A DNA stretch of 6,330 nucleotides from Paracoccaceae bacterium (GTDB taxonomy: Bacteria > Pseudomonadota > Alphaproteobacteria > Rhodobacterales > Rhodobacteraceae): the NCBI GenBank assembly GCA_015485375.1, contig WFTU01000119.1, positions 1 through 6,330 of the forward strand, in the 5' to 3' direction. The notes beneath the pieces were generated by a model, which was not told the origin of the DNA, made no database searches, and worked only from the letters and a program-made list of their open reading frames with translations. Position numbers and translations under genes: made by a program. Numbering within the stretch: the first letter of the stretch is position 1; each line of letters starts with the position of its first letter. This document shows, in pieces, positions 1 to 5,322 of the stretch.

Positions 1-564
1 CATATATGCGCCGCCGAAGCTCGCCACCTGTGCCAGATTTTCCGCGCCAAGCCCCTGACCGTAGAGCGCCCAGAAGGCCACCCAGCCGACAATCCCGCCC
101 TGAAACGCCACCGAGAGCGCCAGCGCCTGTTTATAGGTCACGTCGCGATAGGCCGTCGCCGCCGGAATGATCCGTTTGGCCAGCAGGCTCATGGCATAGA
201 GCGGCACCAGCAGCGTGGTGACATTGATTCCGTATTGCGGCAGGTCGCTCGGGGCGAAAAACAGCCCCTGTATCAGCAACCCCGAGGCAAGCCCGATCAT
301 TGCCGCCGGTGCGCCGAACAGCAGAAACAGCGTCGAGCCGAGGATCAGATGCACCTCGGAAACGCCGACGGGGTGGTGCGGGAAAATCTGGAAAAAACTG
401 AAAACCATCGCTGTGGTCACCAGCGAACGCGCCGCCAGCGTGGCGACGCCGTTTTCGGCAACGAAATCGCGCGACAGTTTGGCTGTAAGCGCCAGCGCGC
501 CCGTTGCCGTGACGGCACCCAGTGCCATTTTCGCGCCCTCTACGACGCCCGGTTCGATATGCAT
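1..564 (-). CDS. cbiM: CbiM-family cobalt ECF transporter permease, 3' end beyond window
   Basis: The visible 188 codons encode a hydrophobic protein of the CbiM/NikM type (substrate-specific component of cobalt/nickel ECF transporters, inner membrane). It begins Met-His; in this family the processed N-terminal Met-His helps chelate the metal. A second conserved block, HPVGVSEVHLILG at residues 64-76, carries His72, the likely equivalent of the other metal-binding histidine. Hydrophobic segments lie at about 12-29, 45-60, 73-100, 112-130 and 147-167. The start at 564 is preferred over the in-frame ATG at 573 because AGAAGG (574-579, minus) sits 9 nt before it but directly abuts the upstream ATG, and because it yields the Met-His terminus. 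Family members are usually somewhat over 200 residues, so only a short C-terminal part is missing. The B12 riboswitch upstream points to cobalt rather than nickel. Partner ATPase and CbiQ genes are not in view. Confidence 0.85.
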   Translation of the reverse strand, partial: MHIEPGVVEGAKMALGAVTATGALALTAKLSRDFVAENGVATLAARSLVTTAMVFSFFQIFPHHPVGVSEVHLILGSTLFLLFGAPAAMIGLASGLLIQGLFFAPSDLPQYGINVTTLLVPLYAMSLLAKRIIPAATAYRDVTYKQALALSVAFQGGIVGWVAFWALYGQGLGAENLAQVASFGGAYM

Positions 565-681
565 GATACGCATCCTTCTGTTCCACCGCGACACACACCC
601 CGTGTCGACGGTATTGAAATCCGGCAGGGAAACGGGAAAGGGAGGCCTGAGCCCCGACATCGCCCGCCGCAATGCCAACGT
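565..681 (-). promoter_or_regulatory. Expression platform and ribosome binding site of the riboswitch-controlled permease
   Basis: This is the leader between the cobalamin aptamer and the permease start. Reading on the minus strand it has no GC hairpin followed by a T run, so transcription termination is not obvious. A hairpin with 6-bp arms CGACAC/GTGTCG and a 7-nt loop (589-607) ends ten bases before the AGAAGG Shine-Dalgarno (574-579). A CCTTT stretch further upstream could pair with GAAGG of that site. Translational control by masking the ribosome binding site is therefore the more likely mode, but this is inference from inspection and no folding calculation was made. Confidence 0.5.
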
Positions 682-863
682 GACGCCTCTGGCCGGTCTC
701 CGGACTCGTATGCGGCCTTTCGACCGGATGAACCGCCTTCCCGCGCATTCGCGCAGTGGCATCATGGTCCATCGCAACACACCTACCGTTGCGGGGGCAG
801 TGCCGGACTTGTGAAAACACGCACCGGCTTCCCGTTTACCCTGCCGTTTCAAGGGCAGGCACC
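682..863 (-). ncRNA. Cobalamin (B12) riboswitch aptamer
   Basis: Read on the minus strand, this leader shows the conserved cobalamin riboswitch elements in order: GGTGCC at the 5' end (858-863), GGGAAGCCGGTG (822-833), GCCCCCGCAACGGTA (784-798), the B12-box core GCCACTG (754-760) and the 3' element GTCCGGAGACCGGCC (691-705). The ends pair as P1: GGUGCCU with AGGCGUC (682-688), seven pairs including two wobbles. The aptamer is about 182 nt, normal for the class. It binds adenosylcobalamin or a related corrinoid and represses the downstream cobalt permease when B12 is plentiful. Which cobalamin form it prefers cannot be read from the sequence. Confidence 0.95.
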
Positions 864-876
864 AAAAGCTTCCAGT

Positions 877-906
877 GTGGTAAGGTTTGCGCAGGGGCGC
901 TGTCAA
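877..906 (-). promoter_or_regulatory. Predicted sigma-70 promoter for the riboswitch-permease transcript
   Basis: On the minus strand a perfect -35 hexamer TTGACA (901-906) is followed after 18 nt by TACCAC (877-882), a weak -10 match. Transcription would start near 870, a few bases before the aptamer begins at 863, which is the expected arrangement for a riboswitch leader. The -35 is convincing; the -10 is poor. Confidence 0.5.
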
Positions 907-988
907 CGGGAAAACCGGCCTGCGACATTGCGAAACGCGAAACAGTGCCTATGTTCCAGACGGGCGCAGGCGATGGTGTCGAAACCAT

Positions 989-1016
989 TTGCCAAAGCCG
1001 CCGAGTGTGCTATAGC
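989..1016 (+). promoter_or_regulatory. Predicted sigma-70 promoter of acpP
   Basis: TTGCCA (989-994) and TATAGC (1011-1016) are separated by 16 nt and are the best promoter-like pair upstream of acpP. Transcription would start near 1023, giving a leader of about 130 nt. The stretch between this site and the divergent riboswitch promoter holds no gene that I can see. Confidence 0.5.
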
Positions 1017-1022
1017 GCGCCC

Positions 1023-1151
1023 CAAGTGATTGCCGGAGACCCTGTCTGCGGCGCGCTTGCCGTTACGGCAACAAACCGCGCCGCCCCGAAACGGGCCGCA
1101 GGAATACTCTAACGGGCCACGAACGGCCCACAAAAAACCGAGGATGAAAAC
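1023..1151 (+). promoter_or_regulatory. acpP 5' leader with small hairpins and ribosome binding site
   Basis: The leader contains a hairpin TTGCCG-TTA-CGGCAA (1057-1071). It also has a GGGCC/GGCCC hairpin (1114-1129) close to the start. The 8-mer AACGGGCC occurs twice (1090-1097 and 1111-1118), and either copy could pair with GGCCC at 1125-1129, so two alternative folds are possible. The Shine-Dalgarno GAGGA (1140-1144) is 7 nt before the ATG. No known riboswitch class is recognised. Confidence 0.35.
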
Positions 1152-1385
1152 ATGAGCGACATCGCAGACCGCGTAAAGAAAATTGTTGTCGAGCACCTGA
1201 GCGTAGACGAAGCCAAAGTAACCGAAACCGCTTCGTTCATCGACGATCTGGGCGCCGACAGCCTCGACACCGTCGAGCTGGTTATGGCCTTCGAAGAAGA
1301 GTTCGGTATCGAGATCCCGGACGATGCGGCCGAAACCATCCAGTCCTTCGGCGATGCGGTCAAATTCATCACCGAAAACTCCTGA
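1152..1385 (+). CDS. acpP: Acyl carrier protein
   Basis: This 77-residue acidic protein is a standard type II fatty acid synthesis acyl carrier protein. It is cytosolic, and after 4'-phosphopantetheinylation by AcpS it carries acyl chains between Fab enzymes. The attachment motif is plain: GADSLDTVEL with Ser37, at the start of helix II. The length matches the family exactly. The start is fixed by GAGGA 7 nt upstream and by the usual MSDIADRVKKIV opening. In many alphaproteobacteria acpP lies between fabG and fabF. Here the upstream neighbour is a divergent cobalt permease, and a strong terminator closes the gene before an unrelated oxidoreductase, so acpP is monocistronic in this window. Identification is very secure. 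Confidence 0.98.
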   Translation: MSDIADRVKKIVVEHLSVDEAKVTETASFIDDLGADSLDTVELVMAFEEEFGIEIPDDAAETIQSFGDAVKFITENS

Positions 1386-1409
1386 TTTTCTGCACATCGC
1401 AGGAATGTG

Positions 1410-1440
1410 AACGGCGTCCCCCGCGGGCGCCGTTTTTTTG
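1410..1440 (+). terminator. Rho-independent terminator of acpP
   Basis: Arms AACGGCG (1410-1416) and CGCCGTT (1428-1434) pair perfectly. CCC/GGG extends the stem past a single unpaired T, leaving a CCGC loop. Seven T residues (1433-1439) follow. It begins 24 nt after the acpP stop codon and separates acpP from the next gene. Confidence 0.93.
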
Positions 1441-1458
1441 TGTAAGCTGGCGTCCTAT

Positions 1459-1486
1459 TTGATCTGGAACAAGGCCTGACTATTTT
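1459..1486 (+). promoter_or_regulatory. Predicted promoter of the DsbA-family gene
   Basis: TTGATC (1459-1464) and TATTTT (1481-1486) are spaced by 16 nt. The predicted transcript starts near 1493, giving a leader of about 37 nt. The -10 hexamer lies inside the palindrome at 1475-1493, so a protein bound there would block RNA polymerase. Confidence 0.5.
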
Positions 1487-1493
1487 AGTCAGG
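1475..1493. promoter_or_regulatory. 19-bp palindrome matching the IscR/Rrf2 type-1 operator core
   Basis: CCTGACTA-TTT-TAGTCAGG is a perfect inverted repeat with 8-bp arms. It fits the published E. coli IscR type-1 core pattern YYGACTRwwwYAGTCRR at every position, and Rhodobacteraceae have a related IscR-linked motif (the Iron-Rhodo box). It overlaps the predicted -10 box and ends 37 nt before the ATG. It is not a terminator, since no T run follows. Iron or Fe-S responsive repression of the downstream gene is inferred from this match. Confidence 0.65.
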
Positions 1494-1530
1494 ATATCGA
1501 GGCGCAAACTTACATATTCGAGGACTCACC

Positions 1531-2220
1531 ATGACCCGACCGACTATCAATTACTTCTCCGATGTCCTGTGCATCTGGTCCTATATTTCCCAGATCCGGC
1601 TGGAACAGCTGGCCAGGGAATACGAGGGGCGCGTTGAAATCAATGAACAATTCGTCTCGGTCTTTCCCGACGCACGCACCAAGACCGCGGCCACATGGAA
1701 GGACAAGGGCGGCTACGAGGCGATGAACAAACTGTTCCAGCGCCTGTCGAAAAAATACGACCACATCAGTGTGCATCCGGACGTCTGGACCGTGACGCAG
1801 CCCTATACCTCCACCGTGATCCACCAGACGCTGAAGGCGTTTCAGGCGGCGGGGCAGGAGGATGGCGACGCCGATCTGCCCTATATCGAGACCCTCGGCG
1901 CGCGCGCCATCAAGCGTTTCCGCGATGCCTTCTTTGCCGAGGCCCGCGATATCTCCAACTGGAGCGTGCAGGCCGAACTGGCCGAGGAAATCGGCGTTGA
2001 CCCCGCCCGCATCGAGGCCAAGCGCCGCTCGGGCGAGGCGGCGGCGCTGCTGGACGCCGACCTCAAACATGCCGATTCCCTCGGTGTGAAAGGCAGCCCG
2101 ACATTCGTGATGAACGAGGGGCGGCAGGTGCTTTACGGCAACGTCGGCTACAAGCTGATTCAGGCCAACGTCGAGGAACTGTTCCGTGAACACGGCGAGG
2201 AAGCCGCCAGCTGGTGCTGA
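1531..2220 (+). CDS. DsbA-family (FrnE-like) thioredoxin-fold oxidoreductase with CxxS motif
   Basis: The 229-residue protein has the DSBA-like thioredoxin architecture: a first beta strand ending in the active-site region (INYFSDVLCIWSY, residues 6-18), a helical insertion, and a C-terminal cis-proline loop GSPTF (188-192, Pro190) leading into the last strand. The active site reads Cys14-Ile-Trp-Ser17, so the usual resolving cysteine is replaced by serine. The only other cysteine is the final residue, Cys229. No signal peptide is present, so it is probably cytosolic, unlike true DsbA. The start is set by GAGGA (1520-1524) 6 nt upstream. The family also includes 2-hydroxychromene-2-carboxylate isomerases and kappa-class glutathione transferases, so a glutathione-linked or isomerase role is possible. 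The exact substrate is unknown. An IscR-type palindrome over its promoter suggests a link to iron or oxidative stress. Confidence 0.85.
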   Translation: MTRPTINYFSDVLCIWSYISQIRLEQLAREYEGRVEINEQFVSVFPDARTKTAATWKDKGGYEAMNKLFQRLSKKYDHISVHPDVWTVTQPYTSTVIHQTLKAFQAAGQEDGDADLPYIETLGARAIKRFRDAFFAEARDISNWSVQAELAEEIGVDPARIEAKRRSGEAAALLDADLKHADSLGVKGSPTFVMNEGRQVLYGNVGYKLIQANVEELFREHGEEAASWC

Positions 2221-2282
2221 TTGCAGCTATCCTTTTGAAAAACCGGCGCTAGACTGCGGGAAACAACACAGGAGTTTCCCGC

Positions 2283-2651
2283 ATGGTCCGTTTTCTTGTC
2301 GCCATCACCCTGCTGCTCGCCAGCCCCGCTTTCGCGCAGTTTCAGGGGTCCGACGACCGCCTGTTTGTGGATTGGCCCGATCTGGAGGAGGAATACCAGC
2401 CCGGTTCCGAATTCATCATCCACGCCATCGTGCCGGACGGGCGGCCGGACCAGACCATCTATGTTATTTCGCGTGACCGGAACGGCGACCTGATCCCCTT
2501 CGGCGCATTCGAATGCGGGGCGGAGTTCACGCTTCTAAACAGTTTTACCAACGGTTTCCGTGACATACGCTGCGTAGCGGTCGATGGCGTCGGCAACCGC
2601 ACACGCTATACCCTGCGTGTAAAAAACAACGCCGGATACGAACTGGATTAA
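2283..2651 (+). CDS. Small secreted protein of unknown function
   Basis: I do not recognise this 122-residue protein. It begins with a clear signal peptide: basic Arg3, a hydrophobic core (residues 4-14) and SPAFA at 14-18, with likely cleavage after Ala18. The mature part of about 104 residues is acidic and mainly beta-type in appearance. It has no further membrane segment and only two cysteines, Cys78 and Cys97, spaced as if to form one disulfide in the periplasm. AGGAG (2270-2274) lies 8 nt before the ATG and supports the start. It follows the DsbA-family gene by 62 nt with no convincing terminator between them, so co-transcription is possible. It is followed by a GC hairpin. Expression is supported by the start signals and the signal peptide; function is open. 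Confidence 0.8.
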   Translation: MVRFLVAITLLLASPAFAQFQGSDDRLFVDWPDLEEEYQPGSEFIIHAIVPDGRPDQTIYVISRDRNGDLIPFGAFECGAEFTLLNSFTNGFRDIRCVAVDGVGNRTRYTLRVKNNAGYELD

Positions 2652-2667
2652 CCGTTTCCTAACCTTT

Positions 2668-2686
2668 CCCCGCTATAAGGGCGGGG
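2668..2686 (+). terminator. GC hairpin after the secreted-protein gene, possible weak terminator
   Basis: CCCCGC (2668-2673) and GCGGGG (2681-2686) pair perfectly around a 7-nt loop, 16 nt after the stop codon. No T run follows, so it is a poor intrinsic terminator and may instead protect the 3' end of the message or act with Rho. Confidence 0.35.
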
Positions 2687-2716
2687 CTAGGCAGGCCGTC
2701 AGAGGGCCATTTGGGG

Positions 2717-2722
2717 TATAAT
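2717..2722 (+). promoter_or_regulatory. Perfect -10 hexamer TATAAT upstream of a gene-free region
   Basis: TATAAT is an exact consensus -10 box in otherwise GC-rich DNA. No good -35 hexamer lies 16-18 nt upstream (the bases there are GC-rich), and the preceding bases are not an extended -10. If used, transcription would begin near 2729 with G residues. Confidence 0.35.
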
Positions 2723-2728
2723 CGCGCC

Positions 2729-2937
2729 GGGCAAACAGACTACCAACACCAGCATTTGCCCGATTGTCGGGATCTGGTGCAGCAGATTTTCGACAGGCCT
2801 TGTATCGGGCCGCCCGCGCGATTTGCCTCTCCGCCGATCGGCTGTTCATCCCAAGCAGCCCATCATGGTCCGAAGCGGTCCTCTCCGAGATTTACGACAA
2901 TAATGGCGCGGAATCCCTTCGGGTGCCATATTTTTTG
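2729..2937 (+). ncRNA. Candidate small RNA of about 209 nt, unassigned
   Basis: This gene-free stretch lies between a perfect TATAAT (2717-2722) and a U-tract terminator (2903-2936). It holds several hairpins: GGGCAAA with TTTGCCC (2729-2735 with 2755-2761), or alternatively CACCAG/CTGGTG (2747-2752 with 2774-2779) enclosing CCCGA-TTG-TCGGG (2759-2771). These two folds use the same CCC bases and exclude each other. Further along are the self-complementary GCCGATCGGC (2833-2842), the pair GGCTG/CAGCC (2840-2844 with 2856-2860), and two copies of CCTCTCCG (2826-2833 and 2880-2887), a C/U-rich sequence of the kind that can pair with Shine-Dalgarno sites. I could not match it to 6S, SRP RNA, tmRNA or RNase P. 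It could also be just a long 3' untranslated region of the upstream gene. Confidence 0.35.
2903..2936 (+). terminator. Rightward intrinsic terminator-like hairpin
   Basis: ATGGCGC (2903-2909) pairs with GTGCCAT (2923-2929), seven pairs with one G-U, followed by A and six T residues (2931-2936). The loop is 13 nt and includes CCC-TTC-GGG, which could form a competing inner stem. The T run lies only on the plus-strand side, so it ends a rightward transcript. It is not a good terminator for the leftward deaminase gene, whose stop codon is at 2941-2943. Confidence 0.6.
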
Positions 2938-2940
2938 TGC

Positions 2941-4278
2941 CTAAATTCCGGCGAGCGCCTTTGCCAACCGGTTTTGCCGCTCGACGATTGCGCCCAGTTC
3001 CACCCCCGTCAGATGCCCCTCGCGCACCACGGCGCGGCCTTCCACGAACAGGTCGCGCACATTGAACGGGCCGCAAAGCACCAGCGCCGCGACCGGATCC
3101 CACGATCCTGCGGCCTCCAGCCCCGACACATCCCAGACTGCGAAATCGGCGCGTTTGCCGACCTCCAGCGATCCCAGATCGTCGCGCCCCAGCACATCGG
3201 CTCCGCCGCGCGTCGCGATCTCCAGCGTTTCGCGCGCCGACATGGCGTCGGCCCCGTTCGCCACCCGTTGCAACAGCATGGCTTGCCGCGCCTCGCTCAA
3301 CAAATGCCCCGCGTCGTTGCTGGCGGAACCGTCCACCCCAAGCGCCACCTTCACCCCCGCATCCCGCATCGCGCGCACCGGCGCAATACCGGAGCCGAGC
3401 CGACAGTTGGAGCAGGGGCAATGGGCAACGCCGGTGCCGGTTCTTGCAAACAGATCAATCTCTTGCGCGTCCAGCTTCACGCAATGGGCGTGCCAGACAT
3501 CCGCACCGGTCCAGCCCAGATCCTCGGCATATTGTCCGGGACGCACGCCGAATTTTTCGAGGCTGTAGGCAATATCCTCGTCGTTTTCCGCCAGATGGGT
3601 GTGCAGCATCACCCCCTTGTCCCGCGCGAGCAGCGCCGAGTCACGCATCAATCCGGTCGAAACCGAAAACGGCGAGCAGGGGGCCAGCCCGACCCGCACC
3701 ATCGCGCCCGCGGACGGGTCGTGGAAGGCGTCGATCACGCGGATCGAATCCTCCAGAATGGCGCGCTCGTTTTCCACCAGCGAATCCGGCGGCAGGCCGC
3801 CGTCGCTCTCGCCGATACTCATGGAGCCGCGCGTCGGGTGGAACCGCAGCCCGACGGTTTTCGCCGCCTCGATCGTATCCTCCAGCCGCACGCCGTTCGG
3901 GTAAAGATACAGATGGTCCGAGGACATGGTGCAACCCGACAGCGCCAGCTCCGCCAGCCCGACCTGTGCGGAGACAAACATCTCCTCCGGTCCCATCCGC
4001 GCCCAGATCGGATAGAGGGTCTGCAGCCAGCCGAACAGCAGCGCATCCTGCCCGCCCGGCACCGCGCGGGTCATGGTCTGGTAGAGGTGGTGATGGGTGT
4101 TCACCAGCCCCGGCGTTACCACACAGCCCGCTGCATCAATCACCGTATCGGCGGTTTCGGGCACCGCGCCCACGGCCTCGATCACCCCGTCACGGGCGAA
4201 AACCCCGCCGGAGATCTCGCGCCGCGCGCCGTCCATTGTCACCACCATCTCGGCGTTTTTCACCAGCACGGTTGCCAT
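2941..4278 (-). CDS. 8-oxoguanine deaminase-type amidohydrolase
   Basis: This 445-residue protein is a complete metal-dependent amidohydrolase of the TrzA/AtzA/guanine deaminase group (COG0402-like). The expected metal and catalytic residues are visible: HxH at His62/His64, HTHLAE at 226-231 (His228, Glu231), His265 in HAHC, and Asp316 in GVDGSASND. The overall sequence resembles the 8-oxoguanine deaminases, which hydrolyse 8-oxoguanine to urate and ammonia in the cytosol. Adjacency to the urate hydroxylase gene supports this substrate. Isocytosine or another aminated heterocycle cannot be excluded from sequence alone. The ATG directly abuts the TGA of the upstream LysR gene, and GGAGGG inside the end of that gene supplies its ribosome binding site, so the two are translationally coupled. 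Its end shows no strong leftward terminator. Confidence 0.85.
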   Translation of the reverse strand: MATVLVKNAEMVVTMDGARREISGGVFARDGVIEAVGAVPETADTVIDAAGCVVTPGLVNTHHHLYQTMTRAVPGGQDALLFGWLQTLYPIWARMGPEEMFVSAQVGLAELALSGCTMSSDHLYLYPNGVRLEDTIEAAKTVGLRFHPTRGSMSIGESDGGLPPDSLVENERAILEDSIRVIDAFHDPSAGAMVRVGLAPCSPFSVSTGLMRDSALLARDKGVMLHTHLAENDEDIAYSLEKFGVRPGQYAEDLGWTGADVWHAHCVKLDAQEIDLFARTGTGVAHCPCSNCRLGSGIAPVRAMRDAGVKVALGVDGSASNDAGHLLSEARQAMLLQRVANGADAMSARETLEIATRGGADVLGRDDLGSLEVGKRADFAVWDVSGLEAAGSWDPVAALVLCGPFNVRDLFVEGRAVVREGHLTGVELGAIVERQNRLAKALAGI

Positions 4279-5196
4279 TCAGCCCTCCAGCATTTCGGTT
4301 ACACGGATGCGGATATGTTCCGCCATATAGTCGATAAACAGCCGCACCTTCGGGTCCTGCAAACGCTTGTGCGGATAGATGATGCTGAGCGCGGTGGCCT
4401 CGGGCGGGGTTTCCGGCAGAACCTCCACCAGCGCGCCGCTTTCCAGATGCCCCGCGATTTCGAAGCGTGGTTTGTTGACGATGCCCTCGCCGGCCAGCGC
4501 CCAGTCGGTCAGCACGTCGCCGTCATCGGATTCAAACGGCCCGTGGACCTCGAATTTCTGCAAACCGTCGGGCATTTGCAGCCGCCAGAAGTATTCTTTC
4601 GAGCCCGGAAACCGCAGCAGCAGGCAGGCGTGTTCATCGTCGATCAGATCCGTTGCCACGCGCGGGGTGCCGTGTTTTTCCAGATAGGCGGGGGAGGCCG
4701 CCAGCACACGGCTGCAATCGAGGATCCCGCGCATCCGGAAATTCGAATCCGGCAGATGGCCAAGACGAAAGGCGACATCGAGCGCCTCCGTCGTGATGTC
4801 CACAGACCGGTCCGACAGGCGCAGGCGCACGTCGATGTCGGGGAATTGCGCGTGGAACTCCGGCACCAGCGGCGCGATCAGGCGCCGCCCGATGCCGAGC
4901 GGCGCGGTGACGTGGATCGAGCCTTTGGGGTTGTTCGAGACTTCGGCCACCTCGGCCTCCGCCTCGGCCACCGCCTCCAGAATTTTCTGCGCCCCGCGAT
5001 AGAATATCTGCCCGTGTTCCGTGGTGGTCAGCTTGCGCGTCGTGCGGTTGAACAGCCGCACCCCGAGGTGCTTTTCCAGCTCCTTGATCCGGTTGCTCGC
5101 CACGGCAGGCGAGGCACGCAGATCCCGCCCCGCCGCCGACAGCGAGCCGAGCTCCACCACGCGCACGAACATCCGGATGTTGTTGAGATAGGCCAT
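4279..5196 (-). CDS. LysR-family transcriptional regulator of the purine catabolism module
   Basis: The 305-residue protein has the standard LysR layout. The N-terminal winged helix-turn-helix spans about residues 4-62, with the family signature around FVRVVELGSLSAAGRDL and SNRIKELEKHLGVRLFNRTTR. A linker helix follows (63-88), then a substrate-binding domain (about 92-295). The length is typical and nothing is missing. The start is supported by GGAGG (5201-5205) just upstream. It is the first gene of a leftward pair with the deaminase and diverges from puuD, the usual arrangement in which a LysR protein controls the opposite gene and often itself from the shared intergenic region. The inducer is not visible in sequence; urate, 8-oxoguanine or a breakdown product is a reasonable guess from the neighbours. 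Confidence 0.93.
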   Translation of the reverse strand: MAYLNNIRMFVRVVELGSLSAAGRDLRASPAVASNRIKELEKHLGVRLFNRTTRKLTTTEHGQIFYRGAQKILEAVAEAEAEVAEVSNNPKGSIHVTAPLGIGRRLIAPLVPEFHAQFPDIDVRLRLSDRSVDITTEALDVAFRLGHLPDSNFRMRGILDCSRVLAASPAYLEKHGTPRVATDLIDDEHACLLLRFPGSKEYFWRLQMPDGLQKFEVHGPFESDDGDVLTDWALAGEGIVNKPRFEIAGHLESGALVEVLPETPPEATALSIIYPHKRLQDPKVRLFIDYMAEHIRIRVTEMLEG

Positions 5197-5210
5197 GTTT
5201 CCTCCAATAC

Positions 5211-5223
5211 GCCGGATTCCGGC
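5211..5223. repeat. 13-bp GC palindrome in the LysR-puuD intergenic region
   Basis: GCCGGA-T-TCCGGC is a perfect inverted repeat with 6-bp arms and a single central base. It sits 15 bp before the LysR start codon, within the leader of the regulator. It could be an operator for autoregulation or an RNA hairpin in the leader. Nothing identifies the binding protein. Confidence 0.4.
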
Positions 5224-5228
5224 CTATC

Positions 5229-5243
5229 ATTTTACAGAAAAAT
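5229..5243. promoter_or_regulatory. Candidate LysR-type T-N11-A box
   Basis: ATTTT-ACAGA-AAAAT is a 15-bp AT-rich dyad that fits the T-N11-A pattern of LysR binding sites (T at 5230, A at 5242). It lies between the divergent regulator and puuD, where such a site is expected, and overlaps the only AT-rich part of the intergenic region. The pattern is loose, so chance matches are common. Confidence 0.35.
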
Positions 5244-5322
5244 TTGAAAGTGTGCTGTGCGGAATTCGCTACTGTCGCAGCGGCGTTTCTGGCAGATTGG
5301 GCGGAACTGCAGGAGAATCCCG

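Noticed and set aside
131..820. A 229-codon minus-strand frame overlapping the riboswitch and permease
   Set aside because: It starts inside the cobalamin aptamer and is out of frame with the permease; the sequence has no domain features.
1475..1493. The palindrome as a transcription terminator
   Set aside because: No T run follows it, a strong terminator already lies at 1410-1440, and it overlaps a promoter -10 box.
1510..2193. A 227-codon minus-strand frame opposite the DsbA-family gene
   Set aside because: The plus-strand gene has a ribosome binding site, a promoter and a recognisable thioredoxin fold; this frame is its antisense shadow.
2210..2228. AGCTG/CAGCT hairpin over the stop codon of the DsbA-family gene as a terminator
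   Set aside because: The arms are only 5 bp, the loop is 10 nt and no T tract follows directly, so it is most likely chance.
2741..2880. SRP RNA or tmRNA in the gene-free region
   Set aside because: The GGAAG-type SRP helix 8 core and the alanine-rich tag-coding or tRNA-like parts of tmRNA are not present.
2723..2910. 6S RNA, because CGCGCC (2723-2728) can pair with GGCGCG (2905-2910)
   Set aside because: Beyond those six pairs the two arms do not continue into a long rod with a central bubble, so the 6S fold is not supported.
2711..2944. A 77-codon frame in the gap before the amidohydrolase
   Set aside because: It starts at TTG without a Shine-Dalgarno, contains the TATAAT and the terminator hairpin, and has no family resemblance.
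2764..5247. An 827-codon open frame on the plus strand
   Set aside because: It runs antisense through the entire amidohydrolase and LysR genes, is rich in Arg, His, Pro and Gln with no recognisable domain, and has no ribosome binding site. It is a codon-bias shadow of GC-rich genes on the other strand.
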